Notes under the pieces: model-generated | The model's input: the letters and a program-made list of their open reading frames with translations, nothing else | Told to the model about the DNA's origin: nothing | The model's database searches: none | Translations under genes and position numbers: made by a program | Source: Mytilus edulis | Taxonomy: Eukaryota; Mollusca; Bivalvia; Mytilida; Mytilidae | NCBI RefSeq assembly: GCF_963676685.1 | Contig: NC_092344.1 | Coordinates: forward strand, 88,814,749 to 88,878,748 | Length of the DNA: 64,000 nucleotides | Direction: 5' to 3' | In this document: piece after piece, positions 21,789 to 32,479 of the stretch | Layout: each line of letters begins with the position of its first letter | Position numbering within the stretch: the first letter of the stretch is position 1

Positions 21789-23048
21789 CAGAGCTCCAGA
21801 TAAGCTGCGTATTTGCGTGATCACGCAATACAAATAATAAAAACCCCAATGCAATTGCCCATTGCAGGGTTCAATAACCCAATTAATTCAAAGGAAAACC
21901 CAATTATATTCCAAAACCATGAGTTCTTAACCCTTTTATTGGCTACCCTTTGCGTTATTTACCCTTATCTGTTTACAGTCGTCTCGTAAACTATTTTTAT
22001 AATATTTATAATTGGAAATTTCCTTTCGTTCTAAAAATAGATCCCTGCATCAAGTATCTGAAATGGGTCCCTGTTAGAGTTTTCCGTTGCTCAATAGGTA
22101 CACTTGTTTTTGAAAACATTTCGATCTTCTTTGCGTTTATCCAACTAGCGTGTGTCATGAAGTCATATTTTTTCGCATTGCTCGGGATTTATCATAGCAT
22201 ACATTGAATTAAAACAAAAGTGAATGTCCGGTAAAAATATTGAATAGAAGCATGTTTTCTGCTTCTTTTGAAAAGCTTAGGGAAAGTTATGATGATAACA
22301 AGACTCAGCCAGTGTTTGAAGGAAGCGTCCATCGAACACACGGGCGTGTGTGCGTACCTTAACGAGAACATTGCTAATAAAAGCAGGGTTTCCTCAAAAA
22401 CGAAATCAGTTGGAAAAAGTGAAAGGCCAAATCAATTATGACATGATAAAGCATCAGAAACCAAAAGTTCTAATAAAAGACAACTAAACCCAGATTTATG
22501 AAAATTGGAATAAAACATAAACATTCAAGTATAATTAGAGTTTATATACTATTTTTTTTCATTTTACGGTTAATTAATGAATACACACACAGGCACTGGT
22601 CTCAGAATTTATTATATAAAGGTATAAGACGAGTGCCTGTGAATACACATATCCATTTTTTTACAGTTTATATGAGAAAATACAAAACTGGCAGAAGGTT
22701 TGAAATGGAACACAAACTAAACCTACAATTGCTTCTCAGTCAATAAACCAAATAAAACAGCTAGCAAATAACCCTAACCCTAAAATTAAACCAAATAAAA
22801 CAGCTAAACAAAGAAAGAAACATATTTAAGATGGAAAAAAAATCCGGGGTTGATATTGCCTAAATATTCAATATTGTGTTGATGAAAAAACCCAATACAT
22901 TAAGGAGCTTGGTGGTGAAAAACCCAATTTGATATTAACATGAGGGGTGAATTGGAATTGATAATGCAATCAAAAAACTTTATCACCCAATTATATAAGA
23001 AAATGGTGGGTAAAAAACCCAATTTGTGAATTCTTATCTGGAGCTCTG
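21789..23048. mobile_element. Non-autonomous DNA transposon with CAGAGCTCCAGATAAG inverted ends
   Basis: The first 16 bases and the inverse of the last 16 are identical. GATTAT flanks both ends (21783-21788 and 23049-23054). CAGAG ends fit hAT-like elements, but the 6-bp duplication is shorter than the usual 8. The interior (1.26 kb) contains several repeats of 'accca(a/g)tt' and no transposase frame. Confidence 0.8.
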
Positions 23049-23464
23049 GATTATGAATCTTATATTCAGGCAACTTTCACTTCCTGAGTACAAGACTATA
23101 TATTGACTTGCATGTCAACTTTTTAAAATACTATTTATTGCTATGATTACAACTGATTTAAAATGTTATGATTGTAATGTTATAGTAACAAGAACAATTA
23201 CTGTGATGTGCTTATATTGTAGTCTATATTGTTTTTGAAGTACTTTGCTTTGCTATTTCATAGCACTAACTAACATTTTAATGTATATAAAGACCACTAT
23301 AAAACCAATGTTATGTTTTATATTTGCCCTGTAAGCTAAAAATTATACCCTATGCTAAGAAGCTGTAAGTTTGGTTTCAGAAATCTTTAAGTATTTTATA
23401 TCTGATAGCAACACTAGATACATACGGTCACATATACTTAGAGGAAAATCCCTAACAATTTTTG

Positions 23465-23907
23465 GGTCATAAGGCCAAACAAAAAAGTATGTGTGTTTAC
23501 TGTCACATGCTGAAAAAAACCAGGGTAGGTAGAGATTTTCATGGTCCACCTACGATAGTGGAGGGGCATTATGTTTTCTGGTCTGTGCATCCGTCTGTTC
23601 ATCCTTCCATTTGTCCAGCTTCAGGTTAAAGTTTTTGGTTGAGGTAGTTTTTGATGAAGTTGAAGTCCAAACAACTTGAAACTTAATTTTAATGCCAAAT
23701 ATCCCAATTTCACAGTCCACTGAATATAGAAAATGAAAGTGCAAGTGGGACATCTGTGTACTATGGACACATTCTTGTTTTTTATTTTTTTTACATTGAG
23801 TCTATGGGAGCAACATTGTGACTTTAACACTGCTTAATCAAAAATGGCGACTTTAGGGTAGGTAGGGTACAGTAAACACACATACTTTTGTTTTTGGCCT
23901 TATGTCT
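23465..23907. mobile_element. MITE with about 38-bp inverted ends, and a copy of the 4575-family repeat inside
   Basis: 'CATAAGGCCAAACAAAAAAG' 'tatgtgtgtttactgt' at the left is mirrored at 23868-23907. Both ends are followed inward by 'agggtaggtag'. The centre (23680-23785) carries the third copy of the repeat listed at 4575. Confidence 0.7.
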
Positions 23908-24289
23908 AAGTTCAGGGTAATAGTTACTATAGATTGATTGAAACTTTTTAAAATTGTTTATGGATGCTTAGTCAAATATTTTAAGATATAAAAACATTTA
24001 GTTTTACTTGGATATTTTATAGCATTTACTAAGAGGGAGATTAATATAGGTTCTTAGGTCACCACCTCTTGGGTCAATTTCAAGATACATGTATCAGACA
24101 CTTTCTATTGGATAGCAATCTTATTTTGATATATTTTGAAACATTTTAGGTAATCATGCCTAGTGTTAAGGTCTTTTGATCCAAATTTGTGCAGGAAAGG
24201 ATTTCCTATTATAGATTTATAACATTACAAGGGGTTTGCGCCCAATAGCATTTATGGATAATGGTTACATGTAAGAAGAGGAAAATTTA

Positions 24290-24570
24290 AATTTGGAAAG
24301 TCCTTTATCAAATGGCAAAAGCTCAAACACATCTAACAAATGGAAGAAAACAACTGTCATATTCCTGACTTGGTATAGGCATTTCCTTGTGTAGAAAATG
24401 TGGATTTAACCTGGTTTTATAGCTAGTTAAACCTCTCACTTGTATGACAGTCGCATACAACTCCATTATATTGACAACAATGTTTGAACAAAACAAGCAG
24501 ACATCTGAGGAAAAAATGTCAAAAATAGGGGTACAACAGTCAACATTGTGTTATATTCAGAATCACTATG
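24290..24570 (+). repeat. Interspersed repeat ('GGAAAGTCCTTTATCAAATG' family)
   Basis: Shares 'AACAACTGTCATATTCCTGA', 'CACTTGTATGACAGTCGCAT' and the downstream 'acaacagtca' with 52365-52640. A shortened copy is at 33560-33675, and inverted copies at 34385-34485 and 37780-37975. Confidence 0.75.
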
Positions 24571-25161
24571 AAATAGCTATAGGGATATCAACTTGTTGAA
24601 AAGTTGCTAATCAAGTACTCAATCGATTTATCAAGTGATGCTCAAGTACTCGTCTGGAAATATATCTTCAACACCAGGTACAGCCCACATATTTTCTTAG
24701 CTATTTTAAATGACAATTTAGCACAAGCAATCGGAAACAAAATGTATTTTAGTAACAAGTAGAATTAATCAGTGATGTATATTCAATTTTTGGAAAGAGG
24801 TTCTCGAGTAGATTAATTTTATATAAAAAAGACTGCACTATTCTAACATGAAACCAATTAGTGAAGTATCATTTTGATATTCAATACTCAGTACTACCAT
24901 AACTACTCCAATACTTGAGTACTTGCTGACATCACTACTACAAAAACAAGCAAATATGTCTACAAAGAAAAACAAAATGGCAAATCGACAAAGCACATAC
25001 AAAATGAATGATAAGAATACAAAAAAGTGAGCACCTGCACAGCAGAAATTGGCAAGATGCATAAGTACCCAGCCGTACAAAAAATAAAATATTACCAAAA
25101 AGGGAATAATCAGTGATGGTTAATAACTTCAAAATCAAATAAAAGAACTCTAAAACACGTA

Positions 25162-25330
25162 AATAAGATGACAAACACGTAAGTACCTAGAATGTATACT
25201 AACAGATCCATCATGTTTTGTTTGTGAAGTTGGTGCAGAATATTAATCAACAAGGTCTTGGTATCATCTGATAATTTATTTTTAGAAAAAGGACAAGATG
25301 TTTGACATAACTGGTTCATCATTTTTTTGC
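25162..25330 (-). CDS. Possible orphan exon, product unknown
   Basis: The minus strand has a codon run with protein-like composition ('MMNQLCQTSCPFSKNKLSDD' then 'TLLINILHQLHKQNMMDLL') that stops looking coding at 'ctag|gtactt', a possible donor near 25185. The amphipathic leucine pattern suggests a helical exon. No neighbouring exon, initiator or family match was recognised, and it does not match the known repeats here. It may be an exon of a gene whose other parts were displaced, or chance. Confidence 0.25.
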
Positions 25331-25579
25331 TCCGCATTTATTTATAAAGTCTCGAATAGTAAATGTTATGATAAAATTAATTTCAGACAAATATAGAGAT
25401 GTAAAATTTCCAGAAGTTCTTTACAGAATCAATATATGGTTAATACCACTACACGAGTAAAGTTTCACATTATTTCTGAAGACCCTCTTTCAATGCGGAC
25501 ATACTGTTTGTCAATCTAATGGATAAGATCTTTGTAAAACATATGCAGATGAGGTGCCAAAGTTTGTTCGGAATTTTGA

Positions 25580-26060
25580 GAAGCTAAGGTATCCCATTAA
25601 AAAAAGGTCAGTCCTCGCATTTGCTTTCCATGAAGCCATGAAGGATTTACTATTGACCAAAATTTTATCCTTGACAAATGATATGTTTTTGTATGTGGGA
25701 GTACCAGATTGCTCATTTATTTCTATTTCTTTTACAAGACACTCGTAGTAATACGATTTACATACTATGACAATATTATTTGAAGCTTCATACGCAGGTT
25801 CAACAACATATTCACAGTAAAGAGATGGTAGTCATTTCACAGCTTTTTTGTTTCTTACAAATGTAAATCAGACTGGTCGACCATTCACACAATTTTTCAA
25901 CTTATTTATTCGACGTTTTATAAGAGACCTGATTGATTTGACCCATTCTGACAAAGTGTCCAATTCAACTTCTCATTTAGCCTGTGCTCTGGCATAGTCC
26001 GAAATGCAATTGAAACCGGGTGGAAATGGACATCATAAAGACTCGGTTGTAAATATGTAT
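25580..26060 (-). pseudogene. Penelope-like element relic, N-terminal part of reverse transcriptase
   Basis: In minus-strand frames: 'DYARAQAK', 'VELDTLSEWVKSIRSLIKRR', then 'EASNNIVIVCKSYYYECLVK' and 'SGTPTYKN'. The pattern PAxKAxNN(I/V)VVVC..YY...L..EL......TY is the N-terminal part of Penelope-like reverse transcriptases. There are stops and shifts between blocks, and the catalytic palm is absent. It is a separate copy from the one at 4165, on the other strand. Confidence 0.5.
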
Positions 26061-26558
26061 GGATTCTTTATTGAAGGTCTTAGTAATCAGTTGTCTCGTA
26101 TAAAGACCCTCAAGTGATTATTTGAAGGTCACAAGACTTCATATGTGTATTGGCTACATCAAATATTAACCTGTAAAGTAGTAATAGGGATTCCCAAAAG
26201 ATTCAGCAATAACTATAACAATTTATATAAGACAATTTGCAAACTCCAGAATTGTGAAATATATCTGCTCAGTATGGCAGTTGAAATGAGAGTGTCCAGA
26301 ACAATAGAAATTTCCCTCCAAAAAGAACATGTGACCAAAATCACTATCCATAAGAAATATAGCCTTAATTAAGATTCTAAATATAGAAATCAAGGTAACA
26401 TAGACAAACAGGTACACTGGTCAGTTTAACAGTATTAAGACTACAAATTAAATACCATTCAATTTGTAACTAATAATATCAATAGTATGAAAATCATTTT
26501 ATTCCAAATATATATCTAATCAATATATACAAATTTACATTTACAAAAATATGCAAAA

Positions 26559-27968
26559 TTACACTCTACCACATACTCCCCCAGCCGGAAAATGACGTCT
26601 CGGCATTTCCTGCAACGTAGAAGCATTGGTAGATGACTTCAAAATGTCCAGAATGGTTCGACCTGCCTCTGTCTGTAAATCTTGGAGTAAAGTTGTCTGG
26701 TCTGATATAGATTTCAAACACTGGATCTTCTTTTCCCAATCAGACATGGTGGTGATTGCAGACTTTGATATATCGAATTCACCAGTGGTAAACCGGAGTG
26801 GTGGTCTCCGCTCTCTGGCTGAACGACGTATAGGGACCGGTTCATCTTCATCATCTGTATCTGTTTGAGAAGTATCCTCATCAAGTGTATCCTCTTGAAC
26901 AATTTCATCTTGCGAAGCGCTTCTTTCATCTTCAGAAATCAGGTCCTCATCAACACTAATTGTGTCTTCTGAAGATTGGGCGTCCTTTCCTGTCTCTGTA
27001 TTCTGTAACTCATCAGCTTGAACTTGGAGTAAATTTTCAATGATGGTTGAATCACTGTCTCCTTGTTCCTCTCTGATGACATATCCCCAGTTTGATTCCT
27101 CATCAGATGTTGTATCCTCTGAGAAGTCATTCCTGGTGGTCGGTTCCTTCTGTTTTTGTCTCCTCTTGGCAGGTGTTGGTCTTTTTCGGGTTAACCTTGG
27201 ATCAGGTGTTAGTGTGTCACTAATAAATCCTATAGGAAGAAGCAAGTTCCTGTGAAGAGTTCTAATTCTTCCTTCACCATTTTCCCTTTTCACCGAAAAT
27301 ACTGGTATGTCGCTATTGGGTTGACTGATGACATGATAGGGGTCATGCTCCCATCTGTCAGTCAATTTGTGTTTTCCTTCTTTGAAGGCGACTATCTTCA
27401 CCAGCACTCTGTTTGCTGGTTTAATTGTACCACCTCTAACTTTCGTGTTATAAGCCTTCCCTTGTTTGGTCCTTGCATTATCCGCTGCTGCAGTGGCTAG
27501 TTCGTGTTCCTGAGTAATCCTGTGTCGCAACTCTTTGATGTATTTTGAGCTTGGTTCCTTCTCATTCTCTCTTAAGCCAAATACCACATCAATTGGCCAT
27601 CTTGGATTTCTACCAAACATAAGCAGATAAGGTGTCTGTCCAGTGCTGTCATGACGCGTACAGTTATAGGCGTGAACAACATAATCTTTCCAAACAGCTT
27701 TCTTGTGTGGTTCCAAGGATCCTAACCTTTCCAGTAGTGTTCTGTTAAACCGTTCACACATTACATTGCCCATTGCATGGTAGCTGGTAGTTCTCGATTT
27801 CTTCATGCCAGTGATGTTACACTGTTCTTTAATCACTTTACTCTCGAAGTTGGCTCCTTGGTCAGAATGTATTCTCTCTGGTATCCCGTAGTGGAGAATA
27901 AAGTGATTATAGAAGCTTTCGAATCGATCCGACCCCACGTCGATCCGTCCCACGTCGGTCCGGCCCAA
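26559..27968 (-). pseudogene. Gypsy integrase, C-terminal half of the catalytic core and acidic tail
   Basis: Contains the second Asp of the DDE core ('RIHSDQGANFES') and the Glu ('GNVMCERFNRTLLERLG'), then 'TPYLLMFGRNPRWPIDVVFG', which is typical of Gypsy integrases, then an SH3-like/GPY-type region ('RVLVKIVAFKEGKHKLTDRW') and a long acidic, low-complexity tail (about residues 285-390). The first about 15 residues of this open frame come from the inserted element (27915-28384), not from the integrase. No chromodomain was recognised. Confidence 0.85.
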
Positions 27969-28384
27969 TTATGACTAATGATTTGGTTAAACAAGACATT
28001 ATGATAAGTTAAATTTTTACGGTTCCATTGGACTGTAAATATTTATTTAGCTACTCTGTATGAGAAGTAAATAAAATAAAAATCGGCATGACATTCAAAG
28101 TCAACATTGAAAATATCTTCACATTTTATAATATGTTGGAGCTGCAGTACAAATAGACACAATAACACTCAGTTTCGTATCGATTCAAAATAGTTCTTTA
28201 ACTGGTACTTCAATACTTCGCTAACCTGTTGTCATCCATCATCGACACTATTTGCAAATTCCGTTTATTCTGTTCAAATTTGTCACAAATTCCTCCATAT
28301 AGTGAATATAGATTATTCATATTTCGACTTTGGGCCGGATTGACTTGGGGCCGGATCGGTTTGGAGCCGGAACGACCGGATACC
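27915..28384. mobile_element. 470-bp non-autonomous element nested in the integrase, 9-bp target duplication
   Basis: ATTATAGAA occurs at 27906-27914 and again at 28385-28393, and removing one copy plus the insert makes the integrase frame continuous. The ends are imperfect inverted repeats of about 50 bp built from sub-repeats of the type GATCCG.CCCCA.GTC. The interior is AT-rich with no coding frame. A 9-bp duplication with long, sub-repeat-bearing inverted ends is what Mutator-like (MULE) elements show; this assignment is inference. Confidence 0.85.
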
Positions 28385-28393
28385 ATTATAGAA

Positions 28394-28756
28394 TGCTTCA
28401 GCTATAGTCTTGGCTAACTGGTTTCTTGTTGGAATGGCCATAGCAAATCTGGTAAAATGATCTGTTATCACTAACAAGTGTTGATGCCCTCCTCTAGATG
28501 GTTCCAGCGTCAAGAAGTCCATGCAGACCAGTTCTAGTGGAGAACTAGTTGTGATGTTCACTAAAGGTGCTCGCTGAGTGGTTGGAGTCTTCCTTCTGAT
28601 GCATCTACCACACTCTGAAATCCAAGTTACAATATCATTGTACATTCCTGGCCAGTAGAAACGGTCTTTAATCAAAGATACGGTCCTATCTTTACCAGGA
28701 TGACCCATGTCGTTGTGGATAGCTTGAATTACAGTTGGTACATGTGCTATAGGCAA
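28394..28756 (-). pseudogene. Gypsy integrase, zinc-binding domain and start of catalytic core
   Basis: Shows the HHCC zinc-binding arrangement ('HNDMGHPGKD' then 'CGRCIRRK'), the hallmark 'DRFYWPGM' between them, and the first core Asp in 'LELVCMDFLTLEPSRGG'. The frame runs to 28385, where the nested element interrupts it, and the open frame then reads a further 24 residues of that element. Confidence 0.85.
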
Positions 28757-28778
28757 TACTAACTGATATCTTTCTTCT

Positions 28779-29675
28779 TCATCTATAAATGTTGCTCGAT
28801 GTAGTACTCCATCGTATTAACTTCAGGTGGTTATACTGCTTGAGTAAAGGGTTTGGTCCAACCTCTTTACGTGATGGATTCTTGTTTTCTCTGATGTATT
28901 CAATTATACGGTGTATGTCGGGATCTAAATGTTGAACCTTTTCCCAGTCAATAAGGTTGCCGGTACCTGTTCCTCTTGGGTCGTGGTCATCCAATACTAA
29001 CTCTGGGTTGAGCGTCAGGTTTTCAATATGGGACCTCGAAACCATGGAATTACAGATGGCTTGAACCCCTTCAATGCTAATAGGTAGACGACTAAGAGTA
29101 TCTGCATCTGCATTGTTTCGTCCTGGTCTATACTGTATGTCAAAGTTGAATGCTGCAAGTGCTGCCAACCAACGATGTCCTGTTGCATCCAACTTTGTGG
29201 TGGTCAAAACATATGTTACTGGATTGTTGTCAGTGATGACTGTGAACTGTTGGCCGTAAAGATAGTCTTTGAACTTGTCACAGATGGCCCACTTGAGTGC
29301 AAGGAATTCCCTCTTATGTGGCGGATAGTTCTTCTCTGCCTTGTTCAAACCACGACTGGCATAGCTAATGACACGTTTCAGGCCTTCCTGCTCCTGGTAC
29401 AGAACTGCTCCAAGTGCTTCCCCAGACGCATCAGTGTGTATCTCGTATGGAAGCTGACTATCAGCAAAACCAAGTACAGGTGCGGAAACAAGATGGTCCT
29501 TTAAAGTCTGAAACGCCTTATCCTGATCCTCATTCCATATCCAGTCCTTCTTACTCTTGACTTTTCTCTTGTTCTTATGTAGTGTAGGAATAAGATTTGT
29601 CAATGGCCTACTGATCTTGCTGAAGTCCTTTATAAATCTCCTGTAGTATCCTACGAAACCTAAAAATCTACGCAT
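28779..29675 (-). pseudogene. Gypsy RT connection and RNase H
   Basis: Starts with 'RRFLGFVGYYRRFIKDF', the conserved RT thumb/connection motif, then RNase H with its acidic residues in 'HTDASGEALGAVLY', 'KREFLALKWAICDKF', 'VITDNNPVTYVL' and 'RPGRNNADADTLSRLP'. All four acidic positions are present. A frameshift ends the frame near 28800 before the integrase. Confidence 0.88.
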
Positions 29676-30417
29676 CCTCTGGTGTTGTTGGTTTAGGCCA
29701 GTTGACTACTCTGTCCGTCTTGTCTTGACCAATCTCTACTCCATCCTCTTGCTTGGACTCAGCTTCAGGTTGACCTCTCTGATGCGTTGAAATACCAGCT
29801 GTAAATTCTCTAAGTGCTCTAGCTTCGAATGTCTTTCCAAAAATGATAATGTCGTCAATAAATATGCAACAGATCTTTAAGTTGTAATCAGCCAAGCAAT
29901 CCTTCATTAGTCTTTGATATGTTGCTGGAGAGTTCGTCAACCCAAATGGCATCCGGTTAAACTCATAAAAACCTAACGGTCCTACGGAAAAAGCAGTCCG
30001 TTCCTTGTGTTCTTCCAGGATTTCTACTTGGTGATAACCGGACTTCATGTCGACAACTGAGAAAAACTTGCTTCCCTGGCAGCAATCCAACAATTTTTCA
30101 ATGCGTGGAAGAGCATAACTATCCCGTTTTGTCTGATTGTTCAATTTTCTGTAATCCACACACATTCTTAAGGCTCCTGATTTCTTCTTAACGAGGACGA
30201 CATTTGACGAAAAAGGTGATCGGGTAGGTCTAATAATCCCTATGTCCATAAGTTGATGTAAATGTGACCTGACTTCGTCATACATGGATGCTGGTATTCT
30301 CCTATATGTCTGTTTGAATGGTCTCTCTTCATATAAATCTATACGGTGTTTCACTCTATCGGTGTGACCTACATCGTGATCTCCTTTACTGCAGATGTCA
30401 GAATATCCGACAATCAA
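29668..30417 (-). pseudogene. Gypsy reverse transcriptase, with deletion and frameshift after the palm
   Basis: Contains 'IIRPTRSPFSSNVVLVKKK', 'ALRMCVDYRKLNNQTKRDSY', the first catalytic Asp in 'FSVVDMKSGYHQVEI', 'FNRMPFGLTNSPATYQRLM' and the paired Asp in 'CCIFIDDIIIFGKTF'. After that, about 40 expected residues are missing or scrambled (29760-29830) before 'DGVEIGQDKTDRVVNWPKP'. The catalytic residues survive but the protein would be broken. Confidence 0.9.
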
Positions 30418-30534
30418 CTGCCTACCTACCTGTAACTGTGTAGTGTTAAGGTCACTTTCGGTGATATCAACTTGCTCTAATAAACTTTTATCATCATCGT
30501 TTTCTGGTTTGTGTTCTTCCTCAATGGTTACTGG

Positions 30535-31218
30535 TTAAATCTCACATATAATGGACTTCGGAGGTATGGTGAAAGTCCTTGTGGTTGTATTCGACATTCT
30601 AAATGTTATCGTTCCATTCTGTTTGTAATCATACTGGTGTAATGCTGGCTCAATGTCGATGTCTTTGCATTCTGTAGACAACTCGCTTGACTGTAAGATA
30701 GATGGTGTTGTACAGTATGGAATTTCTCTATCACAATATCCTGTAACTTCCTTCATGGTATTTGGTTGTATATTAATTCCCTGTTGACATCTTGCAATGG
30801 CTAATCGGTTGTTATTATTTGACAATTCTCTTTCTCTCATTGATATGCAGCGAAATGTCAAGTACCATGGAGTTGTCAATGCTGCATTCTGTAAATATCT
30901 AGCTCCATGTTGTTCTTGAAGTTCCAAAATAAGGTGATTTAAAATATTGGTTCCTATTAATGCTGGTACATGTTGACTATAACGGGTATCTGGTACTACC
31001 AGCAGTTCATGCTTACTACTGATGTTGCTATTCCCTGGTGTTTTAATATCCACTTTTATAAATCCGGCGTATGGTAATTGCGTTCCTCCTGCTGTCTCAA
31101 TTTCCAAAATAGAGTCCAATTTCTTTAAAGGTGTTGATTCCGAAAGATATTCTTGATAAAATGATTCCGTTATAGTTGATACTGTATGTAACAATGTTGT
31201 TTCTAACCATGGGACCAT
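30535..31218 (-). pseudogene. Gypsy aspartic protease region, active site lost
   Basis: The frame has the downstream retropepsin hallmark 'ALIGTNILNHLILEL' (I-G-x-N/D-x-L). At the place where the catalytic D-[ST]-G motif should stand, before 'VSTITESFYQEYL', the sequence instead reads LLHT, with the Asp and Gly gone. The change looks like a short in-frame deletion. The frame ends at a TAA at 30535 before the RT frame. Confidence 0.75.
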
Positions 31219-31230
31219 AATTCCTCTTGC

Positions 31231-31641
31231 TCAAACCTTATACCGGCCCCTCTGTACAGGTTTCCTGCCGTTTAAATTCCTCGAATGGTCCATTCTTGTT
31301 CTGCAACCTATCTTTATATGACCTTCCTGTCCACAACGATGACAAACTATCGGGTAGTCGTTCCTTTGTTGTTGTTGTTGTTGTTGTTGAGGATCTTGCT
31401 GTACTGGATCATGTCTTTCTTGATTTTTCCAATTGTTGTTCTGTCCTTGCCAATTGTTGTTCGGTCCTTGCCAATTGTTGTTCTGTCCTTGCCAATTGCT
31501 GTTCTGTCCTGAAGTATGGTTCCAGCCTCTGCGACCTCCCCTACCAGAACCTCTATACCCACCATTACCTCTGTATGGTGCATGTTCCTGTTGGCGTTGA
31601 TCTAGTAATTCTGTAAATTGATGAGTCTGTTGTTGTACCAT
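31231..31641 (-). pseudogene. Gypsy gag nucleocapsid part with one zinc knuckle
   Basis: Contains a CCHC knuckle 'CHRCGQEGHIKIGC', a glutamine run (CAA/CAG repeats near 31367-31400), an arginine/glycine-rich stretch, and four tandem 'NNWQGQ'-type hexapeptide repeats (31425-31510). It was once continuous with the larger gag frame to its right, and a frameshift now separates them. Confidence 0.85.
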
Positions 31642-31646
31642 ACCTT

Positions 31647-32465
31647 TTAATTCCTCAACATCCTTTGATTCAGGTGAAGTAGTAGCTGCCTTAGAAGTGT
31701 TAGGCTTGGTGGTTTTTTAGGCTGATGTCTAAGAGCAACTCTGAGATGGTTGAAATCTTGTATTGAGTCATACTTATGGCCACTAACATCTTTTAATTCC
31801 TGTCTCAGTCCGGTCCATAACATGGCATGAAGCATGGTTTTCATCTCGTGATACGGAATAATACCCTTTTCAATTCCTTTTCCTAAAATATCTTGAAGTC
31901 GATTGCTCCAGGTAGTTACATCTTCATCTTCCTTCTGATGGGCACTGTAAAATTCTGACAGAAGTTGTTCTTTGTTGTCTACACTTCCATAAACGCTGTC
32001 TAAAATTTCCAATAAGTCGTTGATAGGTTTATCCAAGCCTTGGTACATTATCATACGTGCAGCTGATCCAGATAAAGAGCGACGGATGGCAAAGTCTTTT
32101 TGTGTTTTGGTATATGTCGGATCCTTTAATGCTATCTTCACATCATATCTCCATATGTCATATGCAATCTCGCCCTTGTTATCTCCACCAGAAAAGTTCC
32201 TAACCTTGGGTGCATATGATGACATGGTTACTGTTGGCTTAGGTGCAACTTTCAATACCGCTCCTGTTTCTGTTTTCAATGCAACAATAGGTGGTGGAGA
32301 CAAAAGCACATTTTCCAATGGCTTGTATTCTTTCTGGTGCTCAATGTAATCCCTAATCCATTTATCCAAATCCTCTGGAGTATCTCCCTTGGGGTTGAGA
32401 CCCATAGCTTGTAAAGTGCTATACATAGTATCATACTGTTCTTTTATCTTCTCTGGCTCTGCCAT
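31647..32465 (-). pseudogene. Gypsy gag, matrix/capsid part
   Basis: A 272-residue frame from an ATG at 32465. It has the capsid pattern seen in Gypsy gag proteins: 'YDIWRYDVKIALKDPTYT', 'SLSGSAARMIMYQG', then 'LLSEFYSAHQKEDEDVTTWS' and 'GLRQELKDV'. The last 30 residues are out of frame with the original protein after a shift near 31720. Confidence 0.8.
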
Positions 32466-32479
32466 GACGAGTAGTATAA

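Larger units (their letters stand above)
26559..32465 (-). mobile_element. Ty3/Gypsy LTR retrotransposon, internal region, defective
   Basis: On the minus strand the order is gag, zinc knuckle, protease, RT, RNase H, integrase, the Ty3/Gypsy order. The frame is broken near 31715-31722 (in an A run), by a stop near 30538, near 29800, near 29670 and near 28800, and the integrase is split by an inserted element. A G-rich tract (ggctgggggag) followed by TGTGGTAGAG at about 26573 looks like a polypurine tract and LTR start, but no matching 5' LTR was found beyond 32465, so LTRs are unproven. No env frame is present. The copy is not functional. Confidence 0.9.

Noticed and set aside
22764..22782. 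Telomere-like 'ccctaaccctaa'
   Set aside because: Only about two units inside a transposon; not a telomeric array.
25554..25640. Plus-strand resemblance of 'DEVPKFVRNFEKLRYPI' to part of NDC80
   Set aside because: The match is short, there is no flanking support, and the opposite strand reads better as a Penelope-like relic.
31227..31616. Plus-strand frames of 75-129 codons opposite the gag region
   Set aside because: They are shadows of the Gypsy gag repeats and glutamine run on the minus strand.
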